NCBI GenBank assembly: GCA_029168955.1
Contig: JAPDOI010001338.1
Coordinates: forward strand, 62,001 to 126,000
Length of the DNA: 64,000 bases
Reading direction: 5' to 3'
DNA from: Aplectana chamaeleonis
Taxonomy: Eukaryota > Nematoda > Chromadorea > Rhabditida > Cosmocercidae
Shown: positions 21,684 through 33,015 of the stretch, one piece after another
Numbering within the stretch: position 1 is the first letter of the stretch
How the letters are laid out: every line of letters begins with the position of its first letter
Notes under the pieces: generated by a model
Seen by the model: the letters and a program-made list of their open reading frames with translations, nothing else
What the model was told of the DNA's origin: nothing
The model's database searches: none
Position numbers and translations under genes: made by a program

Positions 21684-22018
21684 GCAGGATAAGATTCAGG
21701 CGGGGTGTCCACGAGAATGAGCCAAAAGGTTGATACATGTTATCACCTACCTCACTATCGTGTCAGTGATCGTGGTCTCCTTCCCTTGACATCAATGACA
21801 TAAATTGCATAAAATTTCTTCTTCAAATAGGAATACCATGTTGTATATTAGTAACAAACAGGAACTAGACTATTAGAAACAAGGAATTAATGTATGTACA
21901 TCGGAGATCATCCTGACCTCCTTAGTGCTGCTCCACGGCCAGCTCCTCAGCTTCACGGATGAGCCCTTCAAGCTTGGCTCGCTCGTCAGGGAGCCCGCAT
22001 ACTGCGGTAGGGGTCGAA
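21684..22018 (-). pseudogene. 3' interior with gag C-terminal tail, copy 1
   Basis: Near-identical to 23304-23640. On the minus strand it encodes TAVCGLPDERAKLEGLIREA and ends at a stop at 21922-21924, followed by about 240 nt of untranslated sequence to the purine tract. Upstream of 22018 the sequence is replaced by unrelated DNA. Confidence 0.6.
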
Positions 22019-22514
22019 TAGAGTCTCGCCGCGCAACGGCGCGGCAGCATTGTGTGCAGCCGTATCGATCCCGCGGCGCCGCGAGGCGGCGCGGCTGGTC
22101 GATTAGACCTGATCAGGGCAGAATCTGGCAGCGGCGGCCGCCGGCGGGTGCCGAGTGGTTGTAGCGGCGCCGCTTTGCAACCCCGAGCGGTGCGGCAAAG
22201 TGGCGCAGCGACAGCAGACGATCGAGCCTGCCTTCCATGATTAATTGGTCTAGCATATATGTTTATGAGGTGAATGTCTCTTTTACTGTGCAAGTACATC
22301 AAGGTCACTTCAATTCGTAAGGTTTTGGGCTGGTGAACCATAATTTTTGAAGAGTTTTAAGGATTTCAACACCAATTCAAGTGCTCATTTATTTCTTACC
22401 TTTGGATTTGAGAACTCCCACGTAACATTTGAACTAGTGTTTTCTATATTTCCATTTGAAAAGCCTTATCCAAGCTGAAAGCAGGTCTTCTATGAATAAC
22501 TAATTTTAGAAAAA
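22019..22514. other. Unrelated replacement of the array's second interior
   Basis: The sequence lies between two stretches shared by both interiors but has no counterpart in the other interior, so it is an insertion or replacement. 22019-22215 is very GC-rich with GCGGCGCC/GGCGCCGC words and local palindromes. 22216-22514 is AT-rich. The 139-codon minus-strand frame here is mostly this GC-rich block. Confidence 0.5.
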
Positions 22515-22709
22515 TGTAAAGTTGCCACTATAATCCTCGACCGGACTTACTACTGCAGCGCCGTCAGAGGAATTCAAAACAATCTTCACCAGCGGCTCAA
22601 GGCAAACTATGAAAAACACCGAGTTTTTGTAACCCGGAAAACTGAAAGTCGAGGAGAAAAAAAAACAAAGGTAAAAAACCAACAGACCGGCCCGAAGATT
22701 TTTTAATAT
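22515..22709 (-). mobile_element. Untranslated leader of the second interior
   Basis: Near-identical to 24130-24306 and starts just inside the primer-binding site. Non-coding. Confidence 0.7.
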
Positions 22710-22722
22710 GGCCGATGCACCA
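22710..22722 (-). promoter_or_regulatory. Primer-binding site (tRNA-Gly) at LTR2
   Basis: The plus strand reads GGCCGATGCACCA directly before LTR2. These 13 nt equal the 3' end of tRNA-Gly (GGCCGATGCA plus CCA) as recalled from metazoan tRNA-Gly, so the minus-strand RNA would pair with that primer. Confidence 0.75.
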
Positions 22723-23295
22723 TGTGCAGCTGGAGGGAGAGCCAGTTGGAGTGTGATGCTTTAAGAAAAGTAAAGGGGTGGTTCAGCGAAGTTTAAATTA
22801 AAATATATTGAAAATGTAGTGGATTTTATTACCTCTTTCATCCGGGCGCTTCTTGTGGTACAATCAGATAGATGACAGCTTCCACGAGTGTCACCACTAG
22901 TAATGAGCCTCTTCTAGACGTCCTCGAAATCTCCACGAATCGTGAAGGTTGCTGAACAATTTCTATTAGGCTGAAATCGGCCTCTTATCCGCTTGTAGGA
23001 TAAGAACGCTCCTTTCCTGAGGAGAATCGCTTGAGGAGGGAATGATAATACGATGAAATTATCCGAGAAAACCCCCCCCCCCCTCAGCAGATTGACAAAA
23101 ATCCCAGGAACCCAAAAAGAAGCGATAAAAAACCCTTTCCGGCCCAAAGTTCGTTCAAATTCTGACCGTGACGCCAACCGCTGAACAATTGTGTGGAGCG
23201 CGCTTACTACCACCTTTATCCCTAGAGCGCGCTAACTATACGATTTGTCATTGGGGCGCGTTAGCCTTGCAGATAGTCCCGATTTCGACGGGACA
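22723..23295 (-). repeat. LTR2 (shared middle LTR)
   Basis: 573 bp. Same ends and internal order as LTR1. Serves as 3' LTR of the right interior and 5' LTR of the left one, with a PBS on its left and a purine tract (23296-23303) on its right. Confidence 0.85.
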
Positions 23296-23541
23296 CTCCC
23301 CCCGCAGGATAAGGTTCAGGCGGGGTATGCACGAGAATGAGCAAAAAGGGTGATACATGTTATCACCTACCTCACTGTCGTGCCAGTGATCGTGGTCTTC
23401 TTCCCTTGACATCAATGACATAAATTGCATAAAATTTCTTCTTCAAATAGGAATACCATGTTGTATATTAGTAACGAACAGGAACCAGACTATTAGAAAC
23501 AAGGAATGAATGTATGTACATCGGAGGTCATCCTGACCTCC

Positions 23542-23992
23542 TTAGTGCTGCTCCGGGGCTAGCTTCTCAGCTTCACGGATGAACCCTTCAAGTTTGGCTC
23601 GCTCGTCAGGGAGCCCGCATACTGCGGTATGGTGCGATACACCTCCACAATACCGGCCCTTCTTGTCGAGGTAACATTCCTCGTCCTCGTCGTGACAGAA
23701 GCATTTTACACATAGTCGGCGCCTCTTGATGAAGGCTCTTCTATTTCCAGCTTCTTGTCTTCCTCGGACAGGTAGTTGTAACCCTGTTGCAGTTTTTCCG
23801 CCGCTTCGTCCACATTTTTTCCATCATCTTCAGTCGGTGATTTTTCTGCCTGATCCTCGTACGAAGCTGTTCCATGGAATTCTGGGCTTGTCCCGGATCC
23901 GCTTCCGTCATCCATTCTTTCGTTTCGTCGATGAACTTTTGCGCGGTCGATTTTGATTTTGTGATGCGTGATTTTATTGTCTGTAGTGCCAT
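23542..23992 (-). pseudogene. Decayed gag-like gene of the LTR element
   Basis: The minus-strand start at 23992 reads MALQTIKSRITKSKSTAQKF, a start that resembles BEL/Pao gag. After about 60 codons the coding sense moves to a second frame (KLQQGYNYLSEEDKKLE, about 23735-23790) and then a third (KKGRYCGG..HHTAVCGLPDER, a cysteine/histidine-rich knuckle-like stretch) ending at 23542. About 150 codons in three frames mean two frameshifts. No pol follows before the purine tract, so the source was already a short gag-only derivative. Gag would package RNA into particles. Family assignment rests on the first 40 residues and the element context. Confidence 0.6.
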
Positions 23993-24306
23993 GTGTGTTT
24001 GTGTTGTTTATATTAACTATGGCTATTTATGAGTTTCCGATTACCCGCCACAAAATTCCCAGCCACAAAACAGAAACCGCGTTTTTTTTTGACGAAGAAA
24101 AAACACGAGCAGGAAAAAAAAACCTTTTCTGTCCTCGACCGGACTTACTACTGCAGCGCCGTCAGAGGAATTTAAAACAATCTTCACCAGCGGCTCAAGG
24201 CAAACTATGAAAACACCGAGTTTTTGTAACCCGGAAAACTGAAAGTCGAGGAGAAAAAAAAACAATGGTAAAAAACCAACAGACCGGCCCCAAGATTTTT
24301 TAATAT

Positions 24307-24319
24307 GGCCGATGCACCA
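24307..24319 (-). promoter_or_regulatory. Primer-binding site (tRNA-Gly) at LTR3
   Basis: The same 13-nt sequence as at 22710-22722, directly adjoining LTR3, which fixes both the LTR boundary and the minus-strand orientation of the element. Confidence 0.78.
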
Positions 24320-24887
24320 TGTGCAGCTGGAGGGAGAGCCAGTTGGAGAGTGATGCTTTAAGAAAAGTAAAGGGGTGGTTAAGCGAAGTTCAAATTAAAA
24401 TATATTGAAAATGTAGTGGAATTTATTACCTCTTTCCTCCGGTCGCTTCTTGTGGTACAATCAGATAGATGGCAGCTTCCACGAGTGTCACCACTAATAA
24501 TGTGCCTCTTCTAGGCTCCCTCGAAATCTCCACGAATCGTGACGGCTGCTGAACAATTTCTATTAGGCTGAAATCGGCCTCTTATCCGCTTGTAGGATAA
24601 GAACGCTCCTTTTCTGAGAATCACTTGAGGAGGGAATAATAATACGATGAAATTATACGAGGAAACCCCCCCCCCTCAGCCGATTGACAACAATCCCAGG
24701 AACCCAAAAAGAAGCGATAAAAAACCCTTTCCGGCCCAAAGTTCATTCAAATTCTGACCGTGACGCCAACCGCTGAACAATTGTGTGGAGCGCGCTTACT
24801 ACCACCTTTATCCTTGGAGCGCGCTAACTATACGATTTGTCATTGGGGCGCGTTAGCCTTCCAGATAGTCCCGATTTCGACGGGACA
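24320..24887 (-). repeat. LTR3 (5' LTR of the array)
   Basis: 568 bp, near-identical to LTR1 and LTR2 with a shorter C run (about 24666-24676) and a small deletion after TTTTCTGAG. Followed outside by AGTGA, the presumed target duplication. Confidence 0.85.
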
Positions 24888-24892
24888 AGTGA

Positions 24893-25234
24893 GGTCAAGT
24901 TGGTTTTCTTCTCGGATATCTTTTTGCAAATTACATTTCAACGTGACCCCCTCGGCCCATTTGTGAATCTGTCAAAGCTTTAATCATTCAAGCTAAACTT
25001 GTTTTGATGATCAGCTAACACTTGCTTGCAATGAGATAAATATTCTTGAAATAACATTTACTTTCAGGAGTGTGAAACAAAAAAGGTTCTTTCTCTAGAA
25101 GTGTAAGTCACACGTCGCAATAAAAATGTAGTTTGTAGATAGTTTCAAAAAATACCTTTTGAAAAGTACAAAATGAAACTCACGAGGGAAGCATGAACAG
25201 TTAATGTTGGAAATTTCCAGAAATAATTGTGGTT
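24893..25234. other. No feature recognised
   Basis: AT-rich, no exon or repeat end that I can support. Confidence 0.35.
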
Positions 25235-25600
25235 CTCATTTCAAAAGGACACCTTTGGGACGTCTAAAGTGGGCCGAAAAGGCCATTTGGAAAATCAATT
25301 CCTGAAAAATTGATATGGAATTCCAACCGAACGTTCATCAACAAACATGTGGGGTGAAACTGAGCAGCTAAAAACGAAAAGACCGTTGTTTAGGGGATTT
25401 ATGTCGAAAAGCGAACTTTGTCGCATGTGGAGATCCTCAGGAGGTCGAAAGGGATTGAAAAGGCCACTTAAAAAGCAATTTAAAAAAAATTGAGATGGAG
25501 TGCCAACCGAACGTTCATCATCAAATGTTGCGTAGAATTGAGCAGCTAAAAGCGGAGAGACGGTTATTTAAAGGAAGTGGTCGCGATGTGTTCTTTTCCT
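25235..25600 (+). repeat. About 190-bp tandem repeat, two units plus a distant third
   Basis: CCAACCGAACGTTCATCA, GAGCAGCTAAAA and GAAAAGGCCA recur at about 25285-25400 and 25445-25570. A degraded third unit (AAAGCGAATTTCGTC.. GAAGTGG..) is at about 26115-26205. No coding content. Confidence 0.6.
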
Positions 25601-26373
25601 CTCTAAATCCTTTTCTTGGTTTAGAGTAGTAGGACCAATGGGAAAAAATCGCGAAAAACCGCTGTTTCGAGCCAAACTTGAAGCCAGAACTTTCTTGTTT
25701 TTTGATGGTGGATGAGCCCACTCCCCACTATCCACATCGATGACCTCTTATATCAAGAACCTCAGCTGGCTTGAAATGCAATTTCAATCAATGAACATTA
25801 TCCTTCGGACTCACCTAGTCAAAAACATCGACAGAAGTGCTTGCTTTCATTGGTCAACTCTTTTCATTACGTAAACTTGCATTTATCTCTTCCTCTGAAT
25901 GTCGATGATTTTTGTCTGCTCGGCATGAGAATGCGATCTTTTTTTTGCGGCGCTGTGCACGTGTGCACGAACTGGTATTTTTGAGCCCTAGAAACTCTAT
26001 TTCTAGAGCGTTTTTCACTGCGCTACCTTAATAGTTTTTCAGCTGTTTTCTATCTAAGCGGATATTTATAGTTTTTTTAGATAAGGTTCGCGACCACTGC
26101 CTTTAGGAGTTTCATCTCGGAAAGCGAATTTCGTCACAACAGGACGTGTTGAGGACTTCAAAAATGGGCATTGAAGTGGTTTAGATTGGAATTGAAAAAG
26201 GACTCATCTCAAAAAGGGATAAAAGGAATACTAGCAGATTATTACACATTATGCACCTGCAGGCAGCTGTTTTCCAATGCCTGTACACTCCTGGAGCCTG
26301 GTTTGTAGTCCATCGCGACGCTTGACCGCGGCGGCCAACTGCTCCCCCACCATTGTGAGATAATGTAAAGCCG
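25601..26373. other. No gene recognised
   Basis: A minus-strand open stretch at 26249-26370 (MVGEQLAAAVKRRDGLQTRL) looks mildly coding and could be an exon or retroelement scrap, but I cannot name it. TTAGGAGTTTCATC at about 26101 may be a MITE end. Confidence 0.3.
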
Positions 26374-26525
26374 AGATATCGTCCATCACTGGATGAGGGA
26401 TCGCTGCGACGCTGCTTGGCGGGAAAAATTGCGCGCGGAAAATGAAGAGAGGGTGGCTATTGATCACGCTATTTTTCCCGCCAAGCAGCGTTGCGGCGAT
26501 CCCTCATTCAGGGACTGACGATATG
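26374..26525. mobile_element. Foldback element P, copy 1
   Basis: A near-perfect hairpin: ATATCGTCCATCACTGGATG.. on the left and its reverse complement on the right, with arms running through GATCGC.GCGACGCTGCTTGGCGGG. Further copies lie at 27490-27578 (half), 31387-31535 and 62682-62828. Confidence 0.75.
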
Positions 26526-26704
26526 CGTTCTTTCCAAACTTATAAAAATGTTCAGGTCGTGGTTATACTATCCGCGGCAAGCGGAGCGATCCACTGTTTA
26601 CCACACATACCGACCCAAATTCGATATGCCTTATCTGCGCTGCCTGATTGCCTGTCGCGGGTGGTACTCTGCCAACGCATAGCAAGATGCCTCCGAGGGC
26701 GCGG

Positions 26705-27335
26705 CCTGTAACGCCGCCCCATTCCATGTAGCGAGAATTTACGGGTTCTAGCTACGATAGCTAAAACCCGCATATTCTTGTGTCGACGGTACAAGGGTGC
26801 AAATTCTACGCGTATTCTACGTAAAAACGAAAGCTAAATCCGATACATTGATCTTTCTGTCGCTAAACCCGTATTTTCTCGCTATAACTTTGTAGCGAGA
26901 ATCTACGGATTTCGCCACAGCCTGTGTTGAAATGCAATCTTAAACCCGCGTTAGCTGCGCGGAACGCAGGGATGCCGTTCAAACTGTGTTGGTCGTGTCA
27001 TACCACGGAGTGATTACTCGACAATCTATGGCTGGCCGTGGAGAGGGACCCGGTGTTGCTCTCTGAGAGACCATGTTGAGGATGATTTTGACCATTGGGA
27101 TGCTGCAGGCCGTGGGGAAGAAACGGCGATGCTGTCGATCGCAGCTGGGACCGCCTTTCTAGTACGAATCAGGACTGGGTGGGTCGATCGACCGAGTGCT
27201 GTAACGAGAATTTTCGTAGAATATACGGGTGCCGTAGCGAGAATTGACGTAGAATATGCGGGCGTTGTAGCTAAAATTTCACCAACTGAGGCTAAACTTT
27301 CCGTAATTTACGTAAAATCTCGGGTCAAAATTAGA
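26705..27335. repeat. GTAGCGAGAATTTACG-type repeats
   Basis: Words such as GTAGCGAGAATTTACGG, GTAGCTAAAA and their complements cluster at 26730-26920 and again at 27195-27310, where a 33-nt unit (GTAACGAGAATTTTCGTAGA...) is repeated in tandem. The 122-codon frame at 27129-27497 reads through these repeats and is not supported as a gene. Confidence 0.5.
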
Positions 27336-27489
27336 CTAGACGCCTCTGAAACCCTGGGCATCTCCAGTTTCCGTGTGAGGCATCTAGCTACGCGCTGGCA
27401 GAGTAGAACTCAAGCTTTAGGCCTTGTGCATATCGTTGGTGTCTCACAGGGAGATAGCCGCGCTCAGCAGTTGGGCGCGAAGTCGTTCG

Positions 27490-27578
27490 ATCAATAGCCA
27501 CTCTCCCTTCGTTTTCCCGCGCGCAATTTTTCCCGCCAAGCAGCGTCGCGGCGATCCTTCATCCAGAGATTGACGATA
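27490..27578. mobile_element. Foldback element P, half copy
   Basis: Matches the right arm of the element at 62682-62828 (GCCACTCTCCCTTCGTTTTC .. GGCGATCCTTCATCCAGAGA) and has no left arm. Confidence 0.7.
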
Positions 27579-29011
27579 CTTCCCGCGACGTGCGACAGCG
27601 ACAGTGCATCACCAATATCGATTTTTGGTCGATATGTATGACAGGCATTATGTCGCTTCGCCCGTCGCGTGAAGTATGCACTAAGCCTTACATTTTCTCT
27701 CAATAGAGATTTTTGACACTTTTCTAAATAGAGTTTTTTTAATTGGGCTAAAAACTACTAGGGTCGCGATTACGAATCTCTGGTTCACATGTCAATTATC
27801 GGAAAATGCGGACAGGTTTGGCCTGAAAATTCTCGCCCCCCCCCCTGCCCCGGAGAGAATTTCCGGGACAAAATGCGACTTTTGATGGTTTACAGAACGT
27901 TACGACAGATTTGCATCGAAACTTCTATGAAGACGTTATTTGGAGCACTTGTCACAAATCTGAGATCCATTTATTGACCACCAATAGCCTACGGTAGCCT
28001 ACGGTAATTTGGTCGTCTCAGACTTGGCTCAAAACTTTTCTGTACAGGTAATGTGGACTGCTGAAACCAAATTGAGGTCTGTTCATCGATTTTCGAAGCA
28101 TTGAGGTACGTTACGTCCGCTAAATAGCATTATATCAACAGTGACCAACAGTAAGCCTCCAAGTGTCGTAAAGCACACCCTACATTCTTGTTATAGGCCT
28201 CAAATAATCCCAATACGTTCTAAGCTAAATCCGAAAAAAAACTTTAACACTCTCAAACTTGCCTTTTGGAATGCATTCTCGCTAAACTAAGTAAATCCGC
28301 CATAACTTGGTTCACGACACGACTCGAGGGGTAGTAACTCATCGCAGCACTAAAGTCTCCAGCTACAAACAAAGATTTGAGAACGCGGAAATGCATATGC
28401 GAAAAATGCAGGCATATAAAGCAAGAAAACATAAGACAAGCACAAAGCAATAAAGGAAACTTTGTGATTTCATAGCAAACATGACGGAGGAACTCGTCCG
28501 CATCGTGATTTCCTAGAAACCGCAGATTTTTTCAAGAAGTCGTGTTTGCCCTTTTCCCAGATCAAGAAATTTATGGGGCAGAGACGTGGATAACCTGCAC
28601 ATTGATGCAGTTTCCAATTCAATTTCAACATGCATAGCTAATATGTACTAATAAGTCGCGACATGGACGAGTTTCACGCACGAAAGCGAAGCGCCAGCCT
28701 AGGGCCAGCTTCGTTGATCGACACGGAATGAAACCGCTACGCAATTTCGCGTACATCTCAGCTGTCAGCCTAAACTGTAAGCTACTATTTGTAACTTACT
28801 GGGCTGGACTGATGAGGTCCAGGCCTCGGTATGCTATTTCGCACCATTCTCACAATCAGGCTGAATCAAGGAATCAGGTTTATGGAGAACTTTCTCAACC
28901 TGATTAATCGAAGTGGCCAGACCATTAGCTGATAGCCTGGTTTGCTTAAAATCAACGTGGGCGCCCGCACGTTGCCGTTCAGCTATCAGCACAGCCATCA
29001 GCCTGATTAAC
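27579..29011. other. No gene recognised
   Basis: Includes a C run at 27835-27845. 28800-29010 has repeated CAGCCTGATTAA/TTAATCAGG words. No exon, RNA or element boundary supported. Confidence 0.3.
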
Positions 29012-29815
29012 CTAGGCTGGAGGGGGGTTCACTACTGGCCGTGGTTTTTCGATGACTGGTGTCTCTGCTGTGGGAGCCGTATGCGGTGTCCCAGCCCGAG
29101 ATACTGGTGTTTCGCGAAGGTGAGCTGCAAAAAACGGATGGTAATGAATAGTTTTCGATAATGAATCGTCTTTTTTCTAACCTCTTCGTCACGTATGACG
29201 GTTGGCGCGAAGCTTTCTCGCACCTCAGTCGCTGGTGTCGCCACATTCGAAATGCGCACGCTAAAAATTGGTAATCTGAAGATACAAAATGTCCAAAAAC
29301 AGGAAGCGGAAAACATACCCGGGATCGCAAGCTCCAGCCAAAATCAGTAGAGCGTCGAGGAATAGCCATCATCCAGGCACTGCATCGGCAGCGATCCGGC
29401 CCTCATATTTTGAATTGAAGTTTCCTTTCGAAAGAAAGAACATTTTAGATTCTTCCATTGTCTCTTGCCGTCGACTGCTGAAACATGAACGATATGTTAT
29501 CGTGCAATGCGGCAACAATGTGAGGCTCATCTGACATAGTATGTCGTACTCATCGTTCAACTTGGACGCAATGTCGTGCCAGTTCAGATCATTATTCCTA
29601 GGATCTTCAAACCTTTTTAACTTAACGTCCCACAAGTGCACGTGAGCTTTCACTTCGTCGATAAGAGCATACCGCATCTCATTGTTCCGATAAACCGGCT
29701 CTCTATTCACCCCCAATCTCGTTCCTGAAATGCCACACAATTGGTACGTCTGCATAGCAGCGCTGAAATCTATGTACAAAAACGGAGATCCCGAACACAT
29801 CTTCCCAGTTTTCAT
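29012..29815 (-). pseudogene. MADF-domain DNA-binding protein gene remnant, four exons
   Basis: MADF domains bind DNA through a Myb-like fold in transcription factors and transposon-linked proteins. Exon a (to 29536) encodes ALIDEVKAHVHLWD and LNWHDIASKLND, the MADF start and second tryptophan. A 58-nt GT..AG intron (29535-29478) leads in phase to exon b (29477-29319) with RQWKNLKCSFFRKE, the third MADF tryptophan block. Exon b then needs a frameshift and passes a TGA to reach WLFLDALLILAG. An intron at 29318-29261 joins in phase to exon c (29260-29182, VATPATEVRESFAP), and a 57-nt intron (29181-29125) to exon d, whose proline/threonine-rich tail again fits only after a one-base shift. Introns look real and the reading frame is broken, so I call a pseudogene. 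Assembly errors are the alternative. The first exon's start is not determined. Confidence 0.6.
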
Positions 29816-31386
29816 TCAAGTTCATACTATCATTTTCGTCCGCGATGGCTATCGGTTCATAGCGCGTAATAATACTATCAGTAAAAATCCTGTAAATTGC
29901 GAAGTATACACCGATGAATGCGAGATTGGACACCACTGCAATTGGGAAAGGGGAACACTGTAACTGCTTCGGTAATAACTGCCAACAATGGACTTGAATC
30001 CTCAGCAAAAGGTAATTATAGCCGTACAAGTGAGCATAAAGTCTATTTTCTGCCTCGAATGCATAGAACTTCGAAACGTTATTTCCTCAAAAACAGAAAA
30101 TTCGGAGCAGGCATAGTTGAAACTTCTGTATTCGTGGCTACTGTGGTGAGAGGGCCGTAGATCCGCTGTCATGCTTCACAACGGACCGCTTAAACCCGTC
30201 TCCGCTGGAGCAGCCCGCGCAGCGAGGAATTGAGTATGAATGAATCTTCAACCTCACACCCGGCACTGCGGTTCCGCGAAGTGTTTCATACTCATCCACA
30301 GAGAAAAAACGAAATTATTTCCAGATATCAGGTACCTGACAGCGCTACCAGCCAATGTTTACTTGGTGAAAGCCGAAGGGTGAGAAGCCATGCATATTCA
30401 CCCCACTGCCCGGACCACACTGGATAGAGAAAACTGATTTTGTGCACCCCACATTCCGCAAATTATTTTAAAAAATTAAAAGCTACGAAATTTCAGGTCA
30501 CTATTGAGTAAAAAAAAGCCAACCAGAAATCTAGCCGGTGCAGCTCACTCTGGATCCAGTCGGCACCGTAAAACGAATAAGGCTGGCTTCTATACAAATA
30601 GAAAGAGGCCAGCACACAAACAAATACGCCGAAACAGAAAGTGTTTGACCAAAATCGGCGTAAAAACATTTGGGGCCTGAAGTCAAGTAAGAAATCGAAA
30701 AAAACAAGAGCAATGAAGTGAAGTTTGGAAAAACGTGCCGAAAAAGTGCTGTATATCCAACACTACCCTCAAAAAGAATAATAAATAAAAACAAATAAGA
30801 AAACCGTAAGCATCAGCACCGGTGGAATCACCCTTAACAAAAAAATGTTCATAGCAATAACATTTTTCAATTAGATTTCATGAGCTGTCATAACAATAAG
30901 ACTTTTGAAGCATTCACAATTGCTTAGCAAAGGATTTCACAACAATAACATTCTTAGCCGTGAGAATTTCTGGAATGTTCGAAATTGCACAGCACGCAAG
31001 GGATGGCACGCCAATATGTTTATGCGCCCTAATCGAACTCGAGCTGCGGCGAAGAAATAAGAGACGCAGAGACAGAATTATGAAGATGCTACCAGTCATG
31101 CCCCTTTTTTTCGCTCACTCTGAAGACCGACGCCGCGAATTTCGCGGCGAAGCCACCCAAGGGCGCCCATCTCGAGAGGCCACGGTGCAAAACGAGTTCG
31201 GGGGAAGCACTCAAGATTTACCCATAGAAACGAAAAGATTCATCCATGAAAATGAAATTTTCTTTCTTTATCAGATATTTGATAACGTTATCACTCGTAA
31301 TTTCCTAGAAGTTCGATGAAATCAGATCGATTTCTGAAAGCAGAGTTATCCATTTCTCACTTGGATTCTGAGTGACCCCCCGAACT
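29816..31386. other. No gene recognised
   Basis: A 119-codon frame at 30960-31319 (ending IFDNVITRNFLEVR) has no motif or splice support and may be chance. The minus-strand frame at 29703-30029 overlaps the upstream side of the MADF remnant. No repeat ends were fixed. Confidence 0.3.
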
Positions 31387-31535
31387 ATCATCCATCACTG
31401 AATGGGGGATCGCGGCGAGGCGGCTTGGCGGGGGAAAATGGGCGAGCAATACCCACTCTCCTCGTTTTCCCGCGCGCATTTTTCCCCCCCAGCCAGCGTC
31501 GCTGCGATCCCTCCTCCAGTGATGGACGATACTTT
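31387..31535. mobile_element. Foldback element P, copy 3
   Basis: Arms ATCATCCATCACTGAATGGG.. and ..CCTCCAGTGATGGACGAT are inverted and match the other copies, with diverged GC-rich interior. Confidence 0.7.
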
Positions 31536-32340
31536 TGCACCGAGGCCACTGTGAGACGCCCCTCTTACGATCATTCGGGCTGAACAGTGACGAGATGAGC
31601 GATGATCATTGATCAATATCCCTGTTCTTCTCTTCATTCTCAGCTTCTTTGTCTTTTTAGGGTGCGTTTATCCAGACCACCCCCTCCCCAATCGGCTCCC
31701 TCCAATTGGCTCAGAATTTTTCTAAGTTTTCATTACAATTTTGGCATATCTTTAGCACCGGTGGTGCAGTTTTCCTAACTTCTAGTCCTTGCGGAACCTC
31801 AACTGCTGAACCCTGGAGGAGGACGGTGCGAGAATGAAGACACAGCGCTCTCCACTTCTTTTATATCCTACTTTTTATCGATTGGATATCACTAACTTTG
31901 TGTACGAGAGCCAAATGGGGGGGGGGATGGGCTGTATAACATTATTCATCTTCTCAGGCCCGCTCGCATACATGCGTTGCAAACGACGGTAGTTAGGGGT
32001 ATGATATACTTTCGCGACACACGGTAGCGTCGCTCTGCACAGCGACAGCGACCACCTCCCGCCCTTTAAATCTGTCGCTGTCGCAGTGCACTGCACAGCG
32101 ACAGTGACAGTGGTAGCGATAGCCTATGGCACATTTGCAGTATGTCAGCCCTCCGCGACACGTCGCTGCGACCCACACGCGACATCTGCTCCTACGACGA
32201 CCGTTGCCGTTGCTCCGATGCGGGTCCCGTCACGATTTGTGTCAGATTGCATGCCTGTCGCTCATTACAGCGACAAACTATACCATAGGCCTTACAAGCC
32301 TCCGGCAACTCGTACACGATGCTAACGCCGCTCAGTTTTG
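31536..32340. repeat. Region with GCGACAGCGAC-type repeats
   Basis: 31980-32280 contains many CAGCGAC / GTCGCTG words in both orientations (for example CTGTCGCAGTGCACTGCACAGCGACAG), so part of it can fold back on itself. The remainder has a G run at 31918-31925 and no recognised gene. Confidence 0.4.
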
Positions 32341-32469
32341 AGTGGCCATAACTCTGTTGCCAGGGGGTCTCGTACATTTCCAAAGACAGGATTGGAATTG
32401 ACGTGGGACCGTTCTCAAGATAGGTAGAGGAACTGAAAAACGATTCTGAAGTTGGACTGTGCCTTTGAA
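32341..32469. mobile_element. Right-end fragment of TTAA-type MITE family C
   Basis: GCCATAACTCTGTTGCCAGG..GGTCT, a diverged middle and the end GTTGGACTGTGCCTTTG match the right ends of the complete copies at 34110-34597 and 59058-59531. Confidence 0.55.
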
Positions 32470-32558
32470 GAAATACAGCAGGATGACATCACACGACGCT
32501 TACTCGACAACCGTTAGAGTATGTCATAGATTTTTTTTTGTTACACCAGCATTAAGAG

Positions 32559-32665
32559 CAGGGGTGTGGGTTTTTCGTTTTTCGATTTTTTCGCTTCTCG
32601 CCCTTTTTGGCGAAAAAATCAATATCGAAAAAACGAAAAAGTTGAATTTTTAAAAGTTTTTTCGG
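32559..32665. mobile_element. hAT-type mini-element left end with TTTTTCG interior
   Basis: Starts CAGGGGTGTGGGTTTTTCG, after ATTAAGAG. The interior alternates TTTTTCG and CGAAAAA words. A possible partner right end (TTTTTCGCACATACCTG, then ATTAAAGG) is at 34088-34104, which would make one 1.5-kb element, with 6 of 8 duplication bases matching. Confidence 0.4.
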
Positions 32666-33015
32666 TTCAAAGCTTGCGGTTCTGATGCTACTTGCAGTCG
32701 ATACTTCGGTACCTATAGACGTCTGCAGCAAGTTTGCACACGCCTTTCATTTTATCTCAGAATCATTTCGCGCAAAAGCAAATATATAATCTGCACCTTG
32801 CACAGCGGTTCTACATCACTTTCGATAAAAAAATTAGATTAGTTGGGTTGATTTTCTTGGATTTCTTGTTTTTAATCAGACTAAAACGACTACGGCGCAT
32901 CTTTTGCACATGGTCATATTTTTCAGGTATAGTAAAATAGAAAATTCGACAGGCGGAAACATCACCAATCTAATAACGTTAATCGATTCCGCATAGCTGA
33001 TACCTACATTGGCAT

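Larger units (their letters stand above)
21101..24887 (-). mobile_element. LTR retrotransposon tandem array: three LTRs, two deleted interiors
   Basis: Read on the minus strand: LTR3 (24887-24320), PBS, leader, gag remnant, 3' interior, LTR2 (23295-22723), PBS, leader, unrelated interior, 3' interior, LTR1 (21675-21101). LTRs start TG and end CA. The array is bordered by ATTGA (21096-21100) and AGTGA (24888-24892), 4 of 5 matching, as expected for a 5-bp target duplication. No protease, RT or integrase remains. Such a shared-LTR tandem usually arises by recombination between LTRs of two copies. A BEL/Pao affiliation is inferred from the gag start and the 5-bp duplication; Gypsy remains possible. 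Confidence 0.82.

Noticed and set aside
21922..22341. 139-codon minus-strand open frame
   Set aside because: It fuses the gag tail of the LTR element to the unrelated GC-rich replacement; only the last 30 codons have a counterpart at 23542-23640.
27129..27497. 122-codon plus-strand frame
   Set aside because: It consists largely of the tandem GTAGCGAGAATT repeats and ends in a foldback half copy.
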